From positions 50,232,341 through 50,296,340 of the forward strand of contig CM051513.1 in the NCBI GenBank assembly GCA_028015205.1: a stretch of 64,000 nucleotides of DNA. Reading direction: 5' to 3'. This stretch comes from Mytilisepta virgata. Taxonomy: Eukaryota > Mollusca > Bivalvia > Mytilida > Mytilidae. The first letter of the stretch is position 1. Each line of letters starts with the position of its first letter. The notes beneath the pieces are model-generated. The model was not told the DNA's origin. It saw only the letters and a list, made by a program, of their open reading frames with translations, and did no database searches. Shown here piece by piece: positions 22,571-34,590 of this stretch. The position numbers and the translations under genes were made by a program.

Positions 22571-23894
22571 TTTGGTTTTTGATGGTTGTGCTTATTAATT
22601 CATCATTATATCTTTAACCGGTTTTCCAACACTTTCATCTAGAGCACTGCTGATGAGTTGTCAGTCAACGAATTGGCCATACAATGCATCAAATTTATTT
22701 CGGTATTTGTACTTCCTTACTTACTTAAAAGTCATTTTATTTTACCATGTATTTTCGCGGACTGTTGTTATTCGACGTGTCATAATCCTGAAATATACTT
22801 ATCAGACTGACGTTACAAAACATTTTACAATATCACAGACTTGAAGGAAGCGTGGTCAGTAAATATATTAAACTGACCAAGCTATTCGCTGTATAAACGA
22901 ACTAAATTCTAAAGTGTCTTCTATCATAACCGAAGATTCTTTCTTCAAACGAACAAAACACTGACATAATTATGCACTGTTGGAATGATTTTTATCATAA
23001 CGAACGTGACTCATCTTATTTAATTCGCTAAATGTGAAATTCTTTTCTCAACCATACTTTTCCCAGGTACCAGTCATGATATTTCTGTGATATTCTATCG
23101 CATATGCTTAAATTTTGAAATGTGCAACAAGCATCCACAGACAGTAATATTTGGACCTCCCGGTCATGTCACGTATTGCCGTACACTAGTACGTATACCG
23201 GTGCCGATGATACACCGTGAATGAGAAATGAGATTTGTTCATTTGGTTCATTATTCATTGATTTGTTACAGAAATTACCAGTATTTAGCAAAATTCAAAA
23301 ATAATAGAAATACTAAGGGTTCATTCCTTGTATTGCACATGGTAGATCTCCTTAGCTGAAATTTGGCTTCCTATTTCGCTATTTTTGGTTGAGTACTTCT
23401 TGTTTAATATAAGTTTGGTTTTTGGTCTTATAAAATGTTTCGGTTTTAATGCTGCTGATAAGAGGTAACTCCTTGAAATGCGTCGTATACAGCATAGTAT
23501 AAGTTTACAATATCTAATATTAGTATCTTTGAATTGTTATTTTGGGAATATGGTTCCAGAGAAGATTTTGTAAATTTGACCAATGAGAAAATAGAATTTT
23601 TTCATGGCGGTCATGTAAGTTGTCCGATTGGAAAAAAATATGCAAACTTTGTAAAGGTTCTTCTGTACCTGCTTCATACAAGGTTTCTGTTCATTTGGCC
23701 CAAGGGTTTCAGTGGAGGGATCAAAATATGAAAATGTGACGGACGGATGATAAAAGCTCACATTTGGGCCACGAAGCTAAAAAGCTGGTTATATATCGAC
23801 GATATATATATAATGTGTTGGTTATGTAAATATGACCCAGAGTAATATATTTCATGTTTATCATAAATACAAACTGAATGAATTATGAGTAAAC

Positions 23895-23900
23895 TTTATT
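23895..23900 (-). terminator. Poly(A) signal, right lectin gene
   Basis: TTTATT on the plus strand (AATAAA on minus), just past the stop codon, matching 17243-17248. Confidence 0.7.
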
Positions 23901-23962
23901 GATGTATTATTACTTATATTCACAATTTATTTAAAATGTGAAGTAAGGCGTATTGCTCCTCA

Positions 23963-26900
23963 TTAGTATTTCTTTTTCCCGCCTTTTTCGTCACTACTGG
24001 AGCTGCTTGAACCTTTTGACTTTCGGTATCCCTTTCCTTTGTCACTACTAGAGCCACTACTAGAGCTGCCTGAACCTTTTGACTTTCGGTATCCCTTTCC
24101 TTTGTCACTGCTTCCGCCACTACTAGAACTTGACACAATAGGACGATATGTTGCTGGTTTCTGAAATGGTTGGCATTTATTTAATGTAAGTACAACTTTA
24201 ACGTTTGAAATGGTTGTTGTCTATTCATGCAAGCCTTTGTTGGTCCTGTGTGTGTTTTTAATTTTTGTTCATTGTTTATGTTTCGGAGTTTAATGTGCAG
24301 TCAATTTTCATGAACTAGTATAGGTTACACACTACAAATTAATAGTACCATTTCCTATGTGAAGTGAGCATTCAAATGTCATGGTCTTGTGCCATCTTCA
24401 GAGTAAATAATACCCATTTACATGTATATATATTCCGAAAGGCCATTATGTTAGCATTGTCTCAATCATGATAAAATAAACAAAAAACCTAGTTGGCATA
24501 GCAACATTTCAAAATTTTTCATAAAAAAAGCTTTAAAAATGTTCAATTTCACTCCACTTCGGCTTCAAATTGAGGTCTGATGCAGCGTTTCAATCCAATT
24601 GAGACTTACTTTTTCAGATTCTCCATAAAATTACATTACATATGTGGGAAAAAAGTATACTTTTCTGGCTCTTTTTTCCGCAATTTAACTTATCAGTTCA
24701 GGTGCCAATTATCACTGTCAAAGTTTTACACACCATATGTCAATTTACAATTCCCAGTTTACTACCCCCACCCCCCCCCCCCATTACTTGTCAGAAGCAA
24801 AGTCAGTTAATGTTTTCGTATTTTTTTAAACTAAAATCTATCCTCTTTCAGTCAATATTACAATTTTAAGGTTAAGACATTTATTATTTATCTATCATGT
24901 AGTCAGACTTTACCAACTCTAATAATTAATAAAATTCTGGGGGTGCATTTCTCTGAAACTAAGATAACTAGTGGAGTCTACCCATACATTATTTTTTAGA
25001 GGCCAGCTGAAGCCCGACTCCGGGTGCGAGATTTTCTCGCTCCGTTGAAGACTCGTTGGTAGCCTTGAGCTGTTTTCTGCTCATTGGCCGGGTTGTTGTC
25101 TCTTTGACACATTCCCCGTTTCCATTCTCTATTCTAAGTATAAATTTTACGCATGAAATGGTTGTTGTTTATTCATGCACGTACACATTTTACGTTTGAA
25201 ATGGTTGGTGTCCATTCTTGTAAGTACACATTTAACGTCTGAAATGATTGGTGTCTATTCATATAACGTTAACGTCTAAATAGTAATATTTGATTTTCAA
25301 TAATAAGGCAATAATATATCTAGTAAGACATTTATGGAAGTGAATAAATATTCAAAAAAAAGAAAATCTTAAGAGAAAATAATGGAAAGTCTGGCTTAAA
25401 GATCTGCATTGAAGTGTCTCCTGGTGGAACATAATATAAAAAAAAGAACTTTTTAAGGGAATATGATACAGTAGTAGGGGGAGATAATGACGTAGCCAAG
25501 AGATACACATGTGACGTCATTGTAATCTTCCAGAAAAATCATTATACCATCCTAAAATGTTGTGATTTTCTCAAATATCTCTACAATAAGCACATGGATT
25601 CCAACTTTTTTATTTTGCAAACAGAAGTTCACTTTTTAAGTGAAAGTAAAGATAATTATATGAATGTTTTTCTACATGCATCTTATGTTACCAAATCATT
25701 ATCAGTAGCCCTTCTTTGGCTTAAATTTGCATAATTTCCTAATAAGTTTATCAATTTCTTTCATCAATTATTTATCATAACAATTTCTACGTAATTTGGA
25801 CTATTTTATAAAAGACCCGGTGAAGCTATCTTTTTTCGTTAAATAATTAGACAGTTTTTTGTGACAGTCTTGAAAATGAGATATTTTGGGTCAATTGCTC
25901 AATTATACGAAAATCAGGGTCAAATATATTAAAAATTACGTCATGAAGGTATGTTTTTCTTTCTGTTTTAAGTATGCATAACAATTGACCATCTGATAAA
26001 TTTTCAGCAAAAAATCATTGGAAGAACCTTATTGTATCGTATTCCCTTAATGCACTTTGTTGAAGGCAAGTATCCGGCGATCAACTTAAGCATTTCCATA
26101 CATTTTTATGTCGATTTTGGAAATGTTGGTGAAGTTTGGATATGTTTACCGTACTTGGGTGTTTTTTACTTTCGAAGTATACTAGGTTGAACTATACTTA
26201 ACTTTTAATACAACTGTACTTTTTAATAACGACTTTAAGTTGAAAAAAATGTTTTTGGAATTGATTTTAATTAGAAACTGATTTCCAATGTCAAATATTA
26301 AAGATTATTATACCTTAGTATATATAGCTATTCAAAAATGAACTACAGATAAATTTGCTATTTTTTATTCACTAGGGACAATAGTCATCTCTTGTGAATA
26401 AATGACTATTTTCCCTAGGGACAATAGTTTGAAAGTAGCGTACATTTTCCCTCCCTTTTTATACTTCGGATGCCATCTGTACAATAAAACACCTATTCAC
26501 TGGTTATTCGAACAATAGTAAGTTTATTGTCCTCCTGACACCAACTATTTGCCTCGGGAAATAGTTAGTGTCTCGGGTTACAATAAACTTGCTATTGTCC
26601 TCATAGCCAGTAAATAGGTGTATGACATAGCAGGAAAATGATCGTTTATTTATTTTTTGGCTTCAGAAAAAAGTTAGGTTTTTGTAGAGAACATGATATA
26701 CAACTTGAAATCTTACCTCACAAATGTAATATGCAGTAGATTTTGTGCAGCTGTAGTAATCCCATTTCCAACGGTAATTTCCACATAAGACGGCGCACCC
26801 CTTACTCGGCTTTGATTTATAGCTATTCCATCCTGTGTAAGCAAGTGGTACGCTGTTGTGGTAATGTTTCCAGATACATTTGTTTTCATAAGGCTTCCTC

Positions 26901-29900
26901 TTACACACCGCAGAAATCCAGTAGTTGTCCTTTGGTGCATACGCTGGAAACGAAAAAAACCATAATTAAAAGACTAGGACGAAAAATTGTGATTATAGCG
27001 ATTTTCCATTAAGGCCAGAAATAGCTACAAAACCACTCTAGGCTATTTTCTATCCACTGTAGGCCTGTTTCAGAAACGGTTTGGGCCGTGTGACGTCAGA
27101 GCGTCAGTTCAAAACCATTTTTCGCTTTAAAAACTTGTTTTTAAGTATTGAAAAATTGTTAACTGGTTTAAAACAAGAAGATTGTTCAGTCACTCTTCCC
27201 TTGAGGTCCTATGATAAAAAGGACAAATATACCTGAGGAGCAATAAAAAAACGTAATCCATTGGACAGACAAACCCGGAAAGACAAACGAACAACCACAA
27301 GCACAACAAATAAACACAGAAAACTAAAAAATAATGAACAACACGAACTCCTATAAAAGCCAGGGGTAAACCCAGGTGCTCCGGAAGGGTAAGCAGTTCC
27401 TGCTCCGTATACGGCACCCGTCGTGAAGTTCAACAAAGTCAATCCGGTGGAAGTCACAAATGGGTGGAGGCACATGAAATGTAACGACAGTGTTCCCAGG
27501 TCCGACATCATCTTACATGTTGGAACACTGTAATGGTCAATCAATTCGTGATGACGACCGTAACATTTCCTAAGTGATAACATCAACTTATCCTTGATAA
27601 AACCCTGGTTAAGAAGCTTTTGTGACATCATTAATCCTCTTTGTCGAAAGTCAGGGTACCTCACATATGCCCTTGAAAATCGGATAAGCTGAGAAACGTA
27701 GACGCCATATGCATCCGATGCATGTTGCGACTCTAGAAGGGAAAAGGAAAGTTGAAGTCATCACGTTTGTCATAAAGTTTCGTCTTCAAATGCCCCTCAT
27801 CTATTTCAAGAAACAAATCCAAATATGAATCGGACATCAGTGTATCTGTAGTATCCTAAATTTCAAGCTGACTGGGGTAGATTAGATGTAGAAAGTCTTT
27901 GAATTCAACAACTACACGTCATCTATATAACGAAAAATGAAATTAAAGGATTGGGCTAGTTTCTTTGTTTTCACGTGGTAACCCTTGAATGAAGTCTGCT
28001 TCGTATGAGTACAGAAACAGGTCGGCGAGGAGAGGAGCACTGTTGGTTCTCATTGGAATGCCGATTGTTTGTTGAAAAATTAGACGGCCAAATTCAACAA
28101 ATATGTCTATGAGAAAATCTAACATGTTTGTGATTTCATCTTTAGAATACTTTTTGTCAGAATCAGAGTGGTTCTTCGCAAAATAAGCCTTTTCTGTACC
28201 TAGAACTAGAAATTTAGACCTGCGTATGTTCAAATCATGCGGCCATCTTGGATGGTTGGCGGTTATCATCGCACACAATTCTGTAAGCCAACTTTGGTTT
28301 CAGATAAGATCTTTTAGTAAATTTCCGTGTGTTAAACTATGTTCGGCCATCTGACAGGGACCACTAAAGGACCAATTGGCTTTGTGGTTTCAGACAATAA
28401 AATCTTTAAGTAAATTTCCCGCAGGGTCTTATGTTGAATTATGTTCGGCTCTGGTGGCCATCTTTACAGTTTGCAGTTATGAAAGAGGACCACACAGAAC
28501 CATAACTCCTACGTTATGTTCGAATTGGCTATATTATTTCAGACAAGAAGATTTCGGACACCAAATGATGGCAATAGCTCGCATGCCCCTTTGGGCCGGA
28601 GCCAGGTGAGGTAAAAGTTATTAACTTCGTCCAATACTTGAAGTTGTGCCGGCTATTTTCATTAGACACAGTCAAAAACATGCAACCTAAGTTGGCGTAA
28701 ATTATTTTTGGTTTTATATTTAATCGAAGTGTTACCAAAGTAAAACATAAAAGGTTTTACTGGTAGACCATTAATCCCAATTTCGAAAAGTATAGATAAA
28801 TATCATGTTCAATATTTCCCATTTTTTATGTATTGAGTGCCCTCTCTGGCGTCCCACGCGAATTCCAGGTCGTATGATCAGATGAAACTCGTATTAGATT
28901 GATTGATTCATTGTTAATTAACGTCCAGTGCCAAATATTTCGTGCTTCTTCAGGACGAGAACCAGTCCAATTTATCAAACAATTCAAATAGGGGTGGGGC
29001 AGATTAATGTGATATCCTACAGCTAGACCTCACTGATTTCTGTTGTTTTTCGCTGTTTGTTTTGTTTTTGCTTCAATTAACGAAAAAAGAGCTTATGAAT
29101 TATAAACTTTGCGGAGATAACTAAAACAAGCCAAATAAAACAAAAGTTATTGAAACAAAAACAATATATCAACAAGTAAAAGAAAACAAAACAAGAGCTA
29201 AACATGAAATATTCTCCAAGAACAGATAAATAACTATTACAGTTGTAAATTGTGTAACAGTTACCTTAGCAGGAATTGATTGCATAACCCGGCGGCAGGG
29301 AGGAATATCAGATATTTTTAATGAAACTTGCACTATATAACCACAGGGCTAGACTTACCTCCGCTAAGAGATGTTGCCTTTTTCTTAAGGAAGTAATCTT
29401 CATCATCATCGCCTATCATCACTAAATAGCCTCCCTTAGCCTTACATCCTTCCTGTAATATTTATTTAGTTACACACGGCAGTAATTTGTTTGAAATTTC
29501 AACATTACTTTTAGTGTAGATATTGCATCAATGACTTTTTTGCTATTTAATGTATACTGTTGCATTTTCGCCTAAATATTGACTTGAACGGCTAAAATAT
29601 AGAATCCTGAACCCAAATATATATGGTTGCTAGGGACTTTTTCATCGTTTGCTATGGACTTTGTCAATGGCATTGACTCCTAACCTTCCATTTTGACTTG
29701 AGCAGGTAAATTGTAGGGTCCTGAACCAAATATATCTGGTTGCTAGGGACTTTTCCGTTGCTATGGATGTTTTCAATGAGCTTGACCTTGACTTGTAAAG
29801 CTAAATAATAGGGTCCCGAATCTAAATATATATGATTGCTATGGACATTTTCAATGACCTTGACTCTTGACCTTTCTTTTTGACTTGTACAGGTAAATTA

Positions 29901-31984
29901 TAGTGTCCTTAACCCAAATATATATGGTTGCTAGGGGCTTCTTCATTGGTTGCTATGAACTTTTTCAATGACCTTGACCTCCATTTTAGTTGTACAGCTA
30001 CCAATGAATTTATTTCAAGTTATGCTCATAACATCTGTGACAATATGTCCTACTATTATTTTTACTGATAATTACTCTTTACATATAAATAATCTTTCAA
30101 GGGCAAAAACTCCAATAAGGGGTCAATTGACGATTTTGGTCATGTTCATGTATTTGTAGATTTACTTTGCTGAATATTTTTGCTGCTTACAGTTTGTCCT
30201 TATCTGTAATAATATTCAAGTTAATAACCTAACACTGCGAAATTTCCTTAAGATTAACAATTCAGGGGCAATAACCCAAAAATGGGTTCCCCGATTTGTC
30301 TGAAAATAAGAGGCAGGTAGATGTTGACCTCATTAACATTTTTTACTTCTTGTCAGTTTTGCTCTTACTGCTTTAGTTTTTTAAATATGAACCAAAAAGT
30401 GCATGTTTCTCGACGGAAAAGAAAATAAAACAAACTTTATACTAGATACCCTAAGGATCTTTCAGGCTAAATATGGCTGAAATTTTTTTCGTAGTTTCAG
30501 AGAAGATTTTTGAAAGTTTACAAAAAAAGACGAAAAAAAATGTGAAAAATTGTCTTTAAAGGGCAAAAACTCTTATAAGGTGTCAATTGACAATTTTGGT
30601 GATGTTGACTTATTTGTAGATCTTGCCTTGAACTTTTTTTTCTGTTTACAGTTTATCTTTATCTATAATAATGTTCAAGATAATAACCTTAAACTGCAAA
30701 ATTTCCTTAGAATTAACACCTCAGGGGGTTGACCGATTCTTCTGAAAATGTCATGACAGTCAAAAAATTAAACAAATAAACTTGTTAAAATATAACGAAC
30801 CTATATTCCAAAATAGAGCCAAACATGCCTCAAATATTTTAAAAGGTCGTGGTGGAGGTAAGAAGATCTATCACTCCTCTTAGCCAAGTTCCAATATAAA
30901 AGTTTGCCAATGGGTAAAATTTAAAGGTTTTGACCGTTGCGTACAATGTTTAAGCTTGATTGCGGTATAAAACGTCAAAAATTCTCTTGGACAATTATTT
31001 ACATGTATCGATTTCTTGTAGTTCCTATTCTTTTATAATACAATTATAAATATATTCTGAACTCACCACCGCCTTAGGAAAAGTTACAGCCGTATGACAG
31101 AAGTAGTAACAGTGTTTACCATAGCGATACCATCCACTCGGACACCTACGTATCAAGGCTGTAAGATAAATATTATATACTAGTATATGAATGCTGATGC
31201 ATAAAAAACATAATAGTTTGTCGTATCCAACTTTCGAGTTGGGCTCTTTCCTGCCGTTGAAAATCCAACAAACGCCTAAAATGCTGAGGATTACATATCT
31301 AATTAATGTCCAAACAAGAGATGCAAACGCAAACATTTATCTTAAGGGAGAACAAATGAGGGGAAGCTGCGCGTTAGTTTGTTCACACAAATTGAAGCAT
31401 TTGGAAACAGTACATTTTCAATTATCAAATTTACGGCAGTGTAATAGCGATTATATTATAACCCAGTATAATCATCAAATTGATCAAATACTTGTACACC
31501 ACATACGACAGTGACGGAATAAAAAGATACATTAGGAGAACGAACAAGATGTTGCCATTGTCAGGGCATTACTAAAATCTTGAAATAATAGGTGTTAAGT
31601 TTTTCCTGTATACTGGAATCTGTTTACTGGTAAACAATGACCGATGAATAGTAGTGTAAATTGACTTTCAGTATAATAAAACACTTACTGACTGCATATT
31701 CGGGGAACAATAACTTTCCTCTCGATATTAACTATCGCCCCTCAGCTACGCCTCGTGGAAAAAGCTGGTATCTCAGTGACAATAAACATACTATTGTCCT
31801 ACCCAGCCAATACATATATACTGCATTTCATTAACATAACAGAAACTCCCCCACCCCAAAAAAAAAAAAAAAAAAAAACAATAATCCATTTAACAAGTAT
31901 CTTAAGTTGGTACTTACGTTTGTACTTTGTCGCCACAGACAGTACTATGGCTGTACTCAACAGGAGAAGTATTTGGTACTGCAT
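23963..31984 (-). CDS. Secreted C-type-lectin-like protein, right copy (5 exons)
   Basis: Mirror image of the gene at 11.07-17.18 kb. The exons are 31984-31918, 31158-31067, 29452-29359, 26943-26717 and 24160-23963, with the same phases, giving 225 residues. Signal peptide, lectin-like domain (28-159) and cysteines are all kept; exons 2 and 3 encode identical residues. Differences from the left copy that I can see are Gly20 to Lys, Leu116 to Val, Ile125 to Ser and Phe165 to Tyr. There is also a tail with two DKGKGYRKSKG units instead of one, and an earlier stop (one final Tyr instead of two). The TATA box (32018-32026) and the poly(A) signal (23895-23900) are conserved. Both copies look intact and are transcribed towards each other. 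A Penelope-like fragment sits in its intron 3. Confidence 0.88.
27205..28232 (-). mobile_element. Penelope-like element fragment in the right arm only
   Basis: Minus-strand reverse transcriptase remnant. QQTIGIPMRTNSAPLLADLF and LYSYEADFIQGL are RT palm sequence, and further on YGRHHELIDHY is the C-terminal region. An untranslated part follows with AGGTGCTCCGGAAGGGTAAG reversed (27378-27400), shared with the copy at 51.1-52.4 kb. In GTNCAPL the Cys is replaced by Ser, and frames are broken between the parts. The left arm has the uninterrupted site near 14,245-14,270 (CATGATCTGAACGTAG), so it inserted after the duplication. Confidence 0.75.
29578..29995. repeat. Four-unit minisatellite in right lectin intron 2
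   Basis: Four diverged units of about 90-115 bp, each with a GACTTGNACNGGTAAA-like start, then AACCCAAATATATATGGTTGC, then TTTTCAATGACCTTGA. The left arm holds only one unit (about 12200-12310, reversed), so the array grew in the right arm or shrank in the left. Confidence 0.7.
30095..30775. repeat. Duplicated 'GGGCAAAAACTC' repeat
   Basis: Two blocks, at 30100-30310 and 30557-30760, share GGGCAAAAACTC, GGTCAATTGAC, ATTTGTAGAT and AACTGCAAAATTTCCTTA. They are absent from the left arm. It resembles a dispersed mollusc repeat; no coding sequence is seen. Confidence 0.6.
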
Positions 31985-32017
31985 TGTGCATATGACAAAT
32001 GACTGCATTTATTTTCT

Positions 32018-32026
32018 ATTTATATA
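32018..32026 (-). promoter_or_regulatory. TATA box of right lectin gene
   Basis: TATATAAAT on the minus strand, 34 bp upstream of the ATG at 31984. Its position is the same as in the left arm. Confidence 0.65.
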
Positions 32027-32904
32027 TCTTTCAATGTCTAATTGATAATGTAAGTTTAATGAAGCTTTCTGAATCTTTGATTCTGACTTTTTAAAGTAAA
32101 CTGGTAATCTGCTGTAATTACATTTGAACATGGAGAAAGAATATATTAAATATGTAAATTTTATTTAATTTCTACACATAATACATGTTTGAATTGGTGT
32201 TTATTTTCTACAAATTGTTAAATTGTGCCCGATTACTTCGTTTTTTACTGTTTGACTTGTAAATTACTATACGGATTACAACGAAATGTTACATTAGAAT
32301 AAAACTAAACAGGAAAGCATGTATAATTATGTATGTAGTTTTCTCTATTAATTAACATATTTCATCTGGAAGGATCCTGAATGCGCTTAAACATATGAAA
32401 TTGCAAAACACATGCTTAGTGCAATAAGGTATGTGAAATTTAAAGTAAGATTTAACATGACTTCTCGTAAAAAAAAGAAAATATATAGTTTAGAAATTAT
32501 GTACTTGCACAGTTCTTAAATTGTGTCAACATATCAAGGCAAAAATCAGCACAAAATACGTTATACGTAAATATTTCCTTATTATTCTTTTTATACCTTA
32601 CTTATTTCCTAGTATGTTTTTCCGTCAAAATTTGGTTTCCGGAAAATGACATTAAAATAATCAGACTATTTCAATGGTCACAGCACGTCAGACGTCCGCG
32701 TAACCGTTTTAAGGACAGTTAACGGAGGAAGACAATGCAGACAACGCCTTGAGCAGAAAATAATTTTTCGCCACGGGACACTCCGACCCAGTGGAATTAC
32801 TGTAAAAAATTCTTAATTTCAATTCATTTACTAAGTATGCACACTAACTTTTTGCGGTACAGTTATCTTATATACCCACCCTGACTATGTCCGTACTTAC
32901 TCCC

Positions 32905-33105
32905 TTCAATTGTTCAAGACTACCACTGCAATCACTAGATATAACAGTCATCTCAACTTTTTGAGACTCTGCCTTCGGCAACATGTAGTTTCTAATGGGT
33001 TCTAGCTCAAGTTCAATCCCATACAATGTGTTTCTAACCAACATAACTTTCTGTCTCAAATGGATAAAATATCCAAAATATTCCCGCTCACTGGTACGGC
33101 TTACT
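32905..33105 (-). pseudogene. Possible isolated coding exon, unknown
   Basis: On the minus strand a TGAACAG acceptor-like site is followed by an open frame: SERE, YFGYFIHLRQK, LYGIELELEPIRN, then SSDCSGSLEQLKG. It stops at a donor GGA|GTAAGT near 32905. The composition looks coding and helical, but I recognise no family and find no partner exon. It lies just outside the right arm of the inverted duplication. Confidence 0.3.
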
Positions 33106-33319
33106 GTTCAGGCTTTACAAACCAAGTTGAATATATTTCAACAGAACAAGTTATTTTACAAGAAGAAATTGTTTTCCTCTTGCATAATGATATTATATCC
33201 TACATCCGCTCTTTAAATTCAGAACTTTTCTTATTTTTGAATCAAAATAAAAGTAAAAAAAGCCAGTCCTGGATTTCGCATAAAACAGCATCGCCTGTAT
33301 GTAACCCCGTACAGAATCT

Positions 33320-33665
33320 GCTAACCAAAGCACATGAGCTTCACATGTGAAACTTGTGTGCTGCACATAAGAAATGTATGCAAATTAGGCTGCTCACATG
33401 TGCAAATTGGTAGTGCACACGTGCAGCCAAATTCTTGCAAAATGCTCATATGAGGATTTCCTCAATGCACATGTGAAAATGATCTGATTTTAACAGCATG
33501 TGAGCAATATGTTGGAAATCAATTGAAAATATACAAAGTCCAAATGCTCATATGAGCTTTTGTGTTAGTTTCTGGACTTAGAAATTTTCATGGGTGTATT
33601 TTAAAAAAAATCTTTAAGATTTTCTAAGTCCAAATGCTCACATGAGCATTATGGTAGTTTTCTGG
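33320..33665. repeat. Cluster of CACATGTG / CTCATATGAG palindromes
   Basis: A 350-bp AT-rich stretch holds many short palindromes: CACATGTG at about 33344, 33396 and 33467; CACACGTG at about 33417; TGCTCATATGAG at about 33442 and 33545; and GCTCACATGAGC near 33635. The paired phrase TCTGGACTT...CTAAGTCCAAATGCTCA recurs about 85 bp apart, so this is a degenerate tandem repeat. Confidence 0.5.
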
Positions 33666-33964
33666 ACTTTTTTCTGGAAAATTTTAAAATTCTATGAGGT
33701 ACTTGTAGATCAAAGATCTGTTTACCATTGTTATTGTAAATACTCAGACTGAATATAAAGGTACTCAATCAGGAAAATGTTTTGTATTAATTTTATTTGA
33801 AAATACATGAAATACCAAAATATATATAAATAATTGTGGTCAAAGATCTTACAATTCTATTGCGCAATACTGTGCAATTGAATTCAAAATTTGAAAAATT
33901 TTGAAAAAAAAATATGAATCCCTTAAATGAATTGGAAAAAAAATCCTCCCCTTAACTTTTTGAA

Positions 33965-34545
33965 ACCCCCCTTGAAGCAATAACCCCAAAAATCAATCCC
34001 AGCCTCTGTTTTGTAGTATGGAATCTTGTAGTACGATTTCAGAGAGATCCATACACTTAAACACAAGTTATTGTCTCTAAATAAACTAGAAAAATGCTTG
34101 TTTTTGGCCCCTAATTCCTACATGTTTGGGGCAATTAACCCCAAACTCAATCCCAGCCTTCCCTATGTTATATGGAATCTTGTGGTACAATGTCAGAGAG
34201 ATCCATACACTTATACACACGTTATTGTCTGGAAAAATGCTTGTTTTTGGCCCCTTTTTGGCCCTTAATTCCTAAAATGTTGGCCCCATAACCCCTAAAA
34301 TAAATCCATTCCTTCTACTTGTGGTATTAAACATTGTGGTACAATTTCAGAGCAATAGAAATACTAATACACAACTTATTATCCTGAAACTAGAAAAATG
34401 CTTGTTTTTGGCCCCTTTTGGGCCCCTAATTCCTAAACGGTTGGGACCATTATCCCCAAAATCAATCCCAACCTTCCTTGTTTGGTATTGAACCTTCTTA
34501 AAAAATTTCATAGAGATCCATTCACTTAAACTAAAGTTATTACGC
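33965..34545. repeat. About 150-bp tandem repeat (four units)
   Basis: The units contain AGAAAAATGCTTGTTTTTGGCC, CCTAATTCCTAAA, ACCCCAAAATCAATCCCAGCC and GTGGTACAATTTCAGAGAGATCC. The same family, in about two units, is at 60280-60560. It lies directly upstream of the transposase-like gene. No coding frame. Confidence 0.75.
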
Positions 34546-34590
34546 CCACCTCAAAGAACTCGCAGTCACCAAACAGATCTTCGACTGACA

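Larger units (their letters stand above)
22849..32645 (-). repeat. Right arm of large inverted duplication
   Basis: Reverse-complement match to 4687-18012 without its inserts. Arm-specific additions are about 290 bp at 23250-23535, a Penelope-like fragment (27.2-28.2 kb), and extra repeat units with flanking repeat sequence (29.69-30.78 kb). The inner end is at the GCGTGGTCAGT hairpin (22850) and the outer end near 32,640. Exons are almost identical; introns differ by scattered substitutions and small indels. Confidence 0.9.

Noticed and set aside
22640..22690. CTGATGAG followed by CGAA, suggesting a hammerhead ribozyme
   Set aside because: The GAAA core and the required three-stem pairing are not present.
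24750..24790. C-rich run that could be a quadruplex or telomere-like tract
   Set aside because: A single C homopolymer with no repeated spacing; ordinary low complexity.
27209..27664. Hydrophobic 151-codon minus-strand frame looking like a membrane protein
   Set aside because: It runs from the Penelope-like C-terminal region into its untranslated sequence; the hydrophobic part is an artefact.
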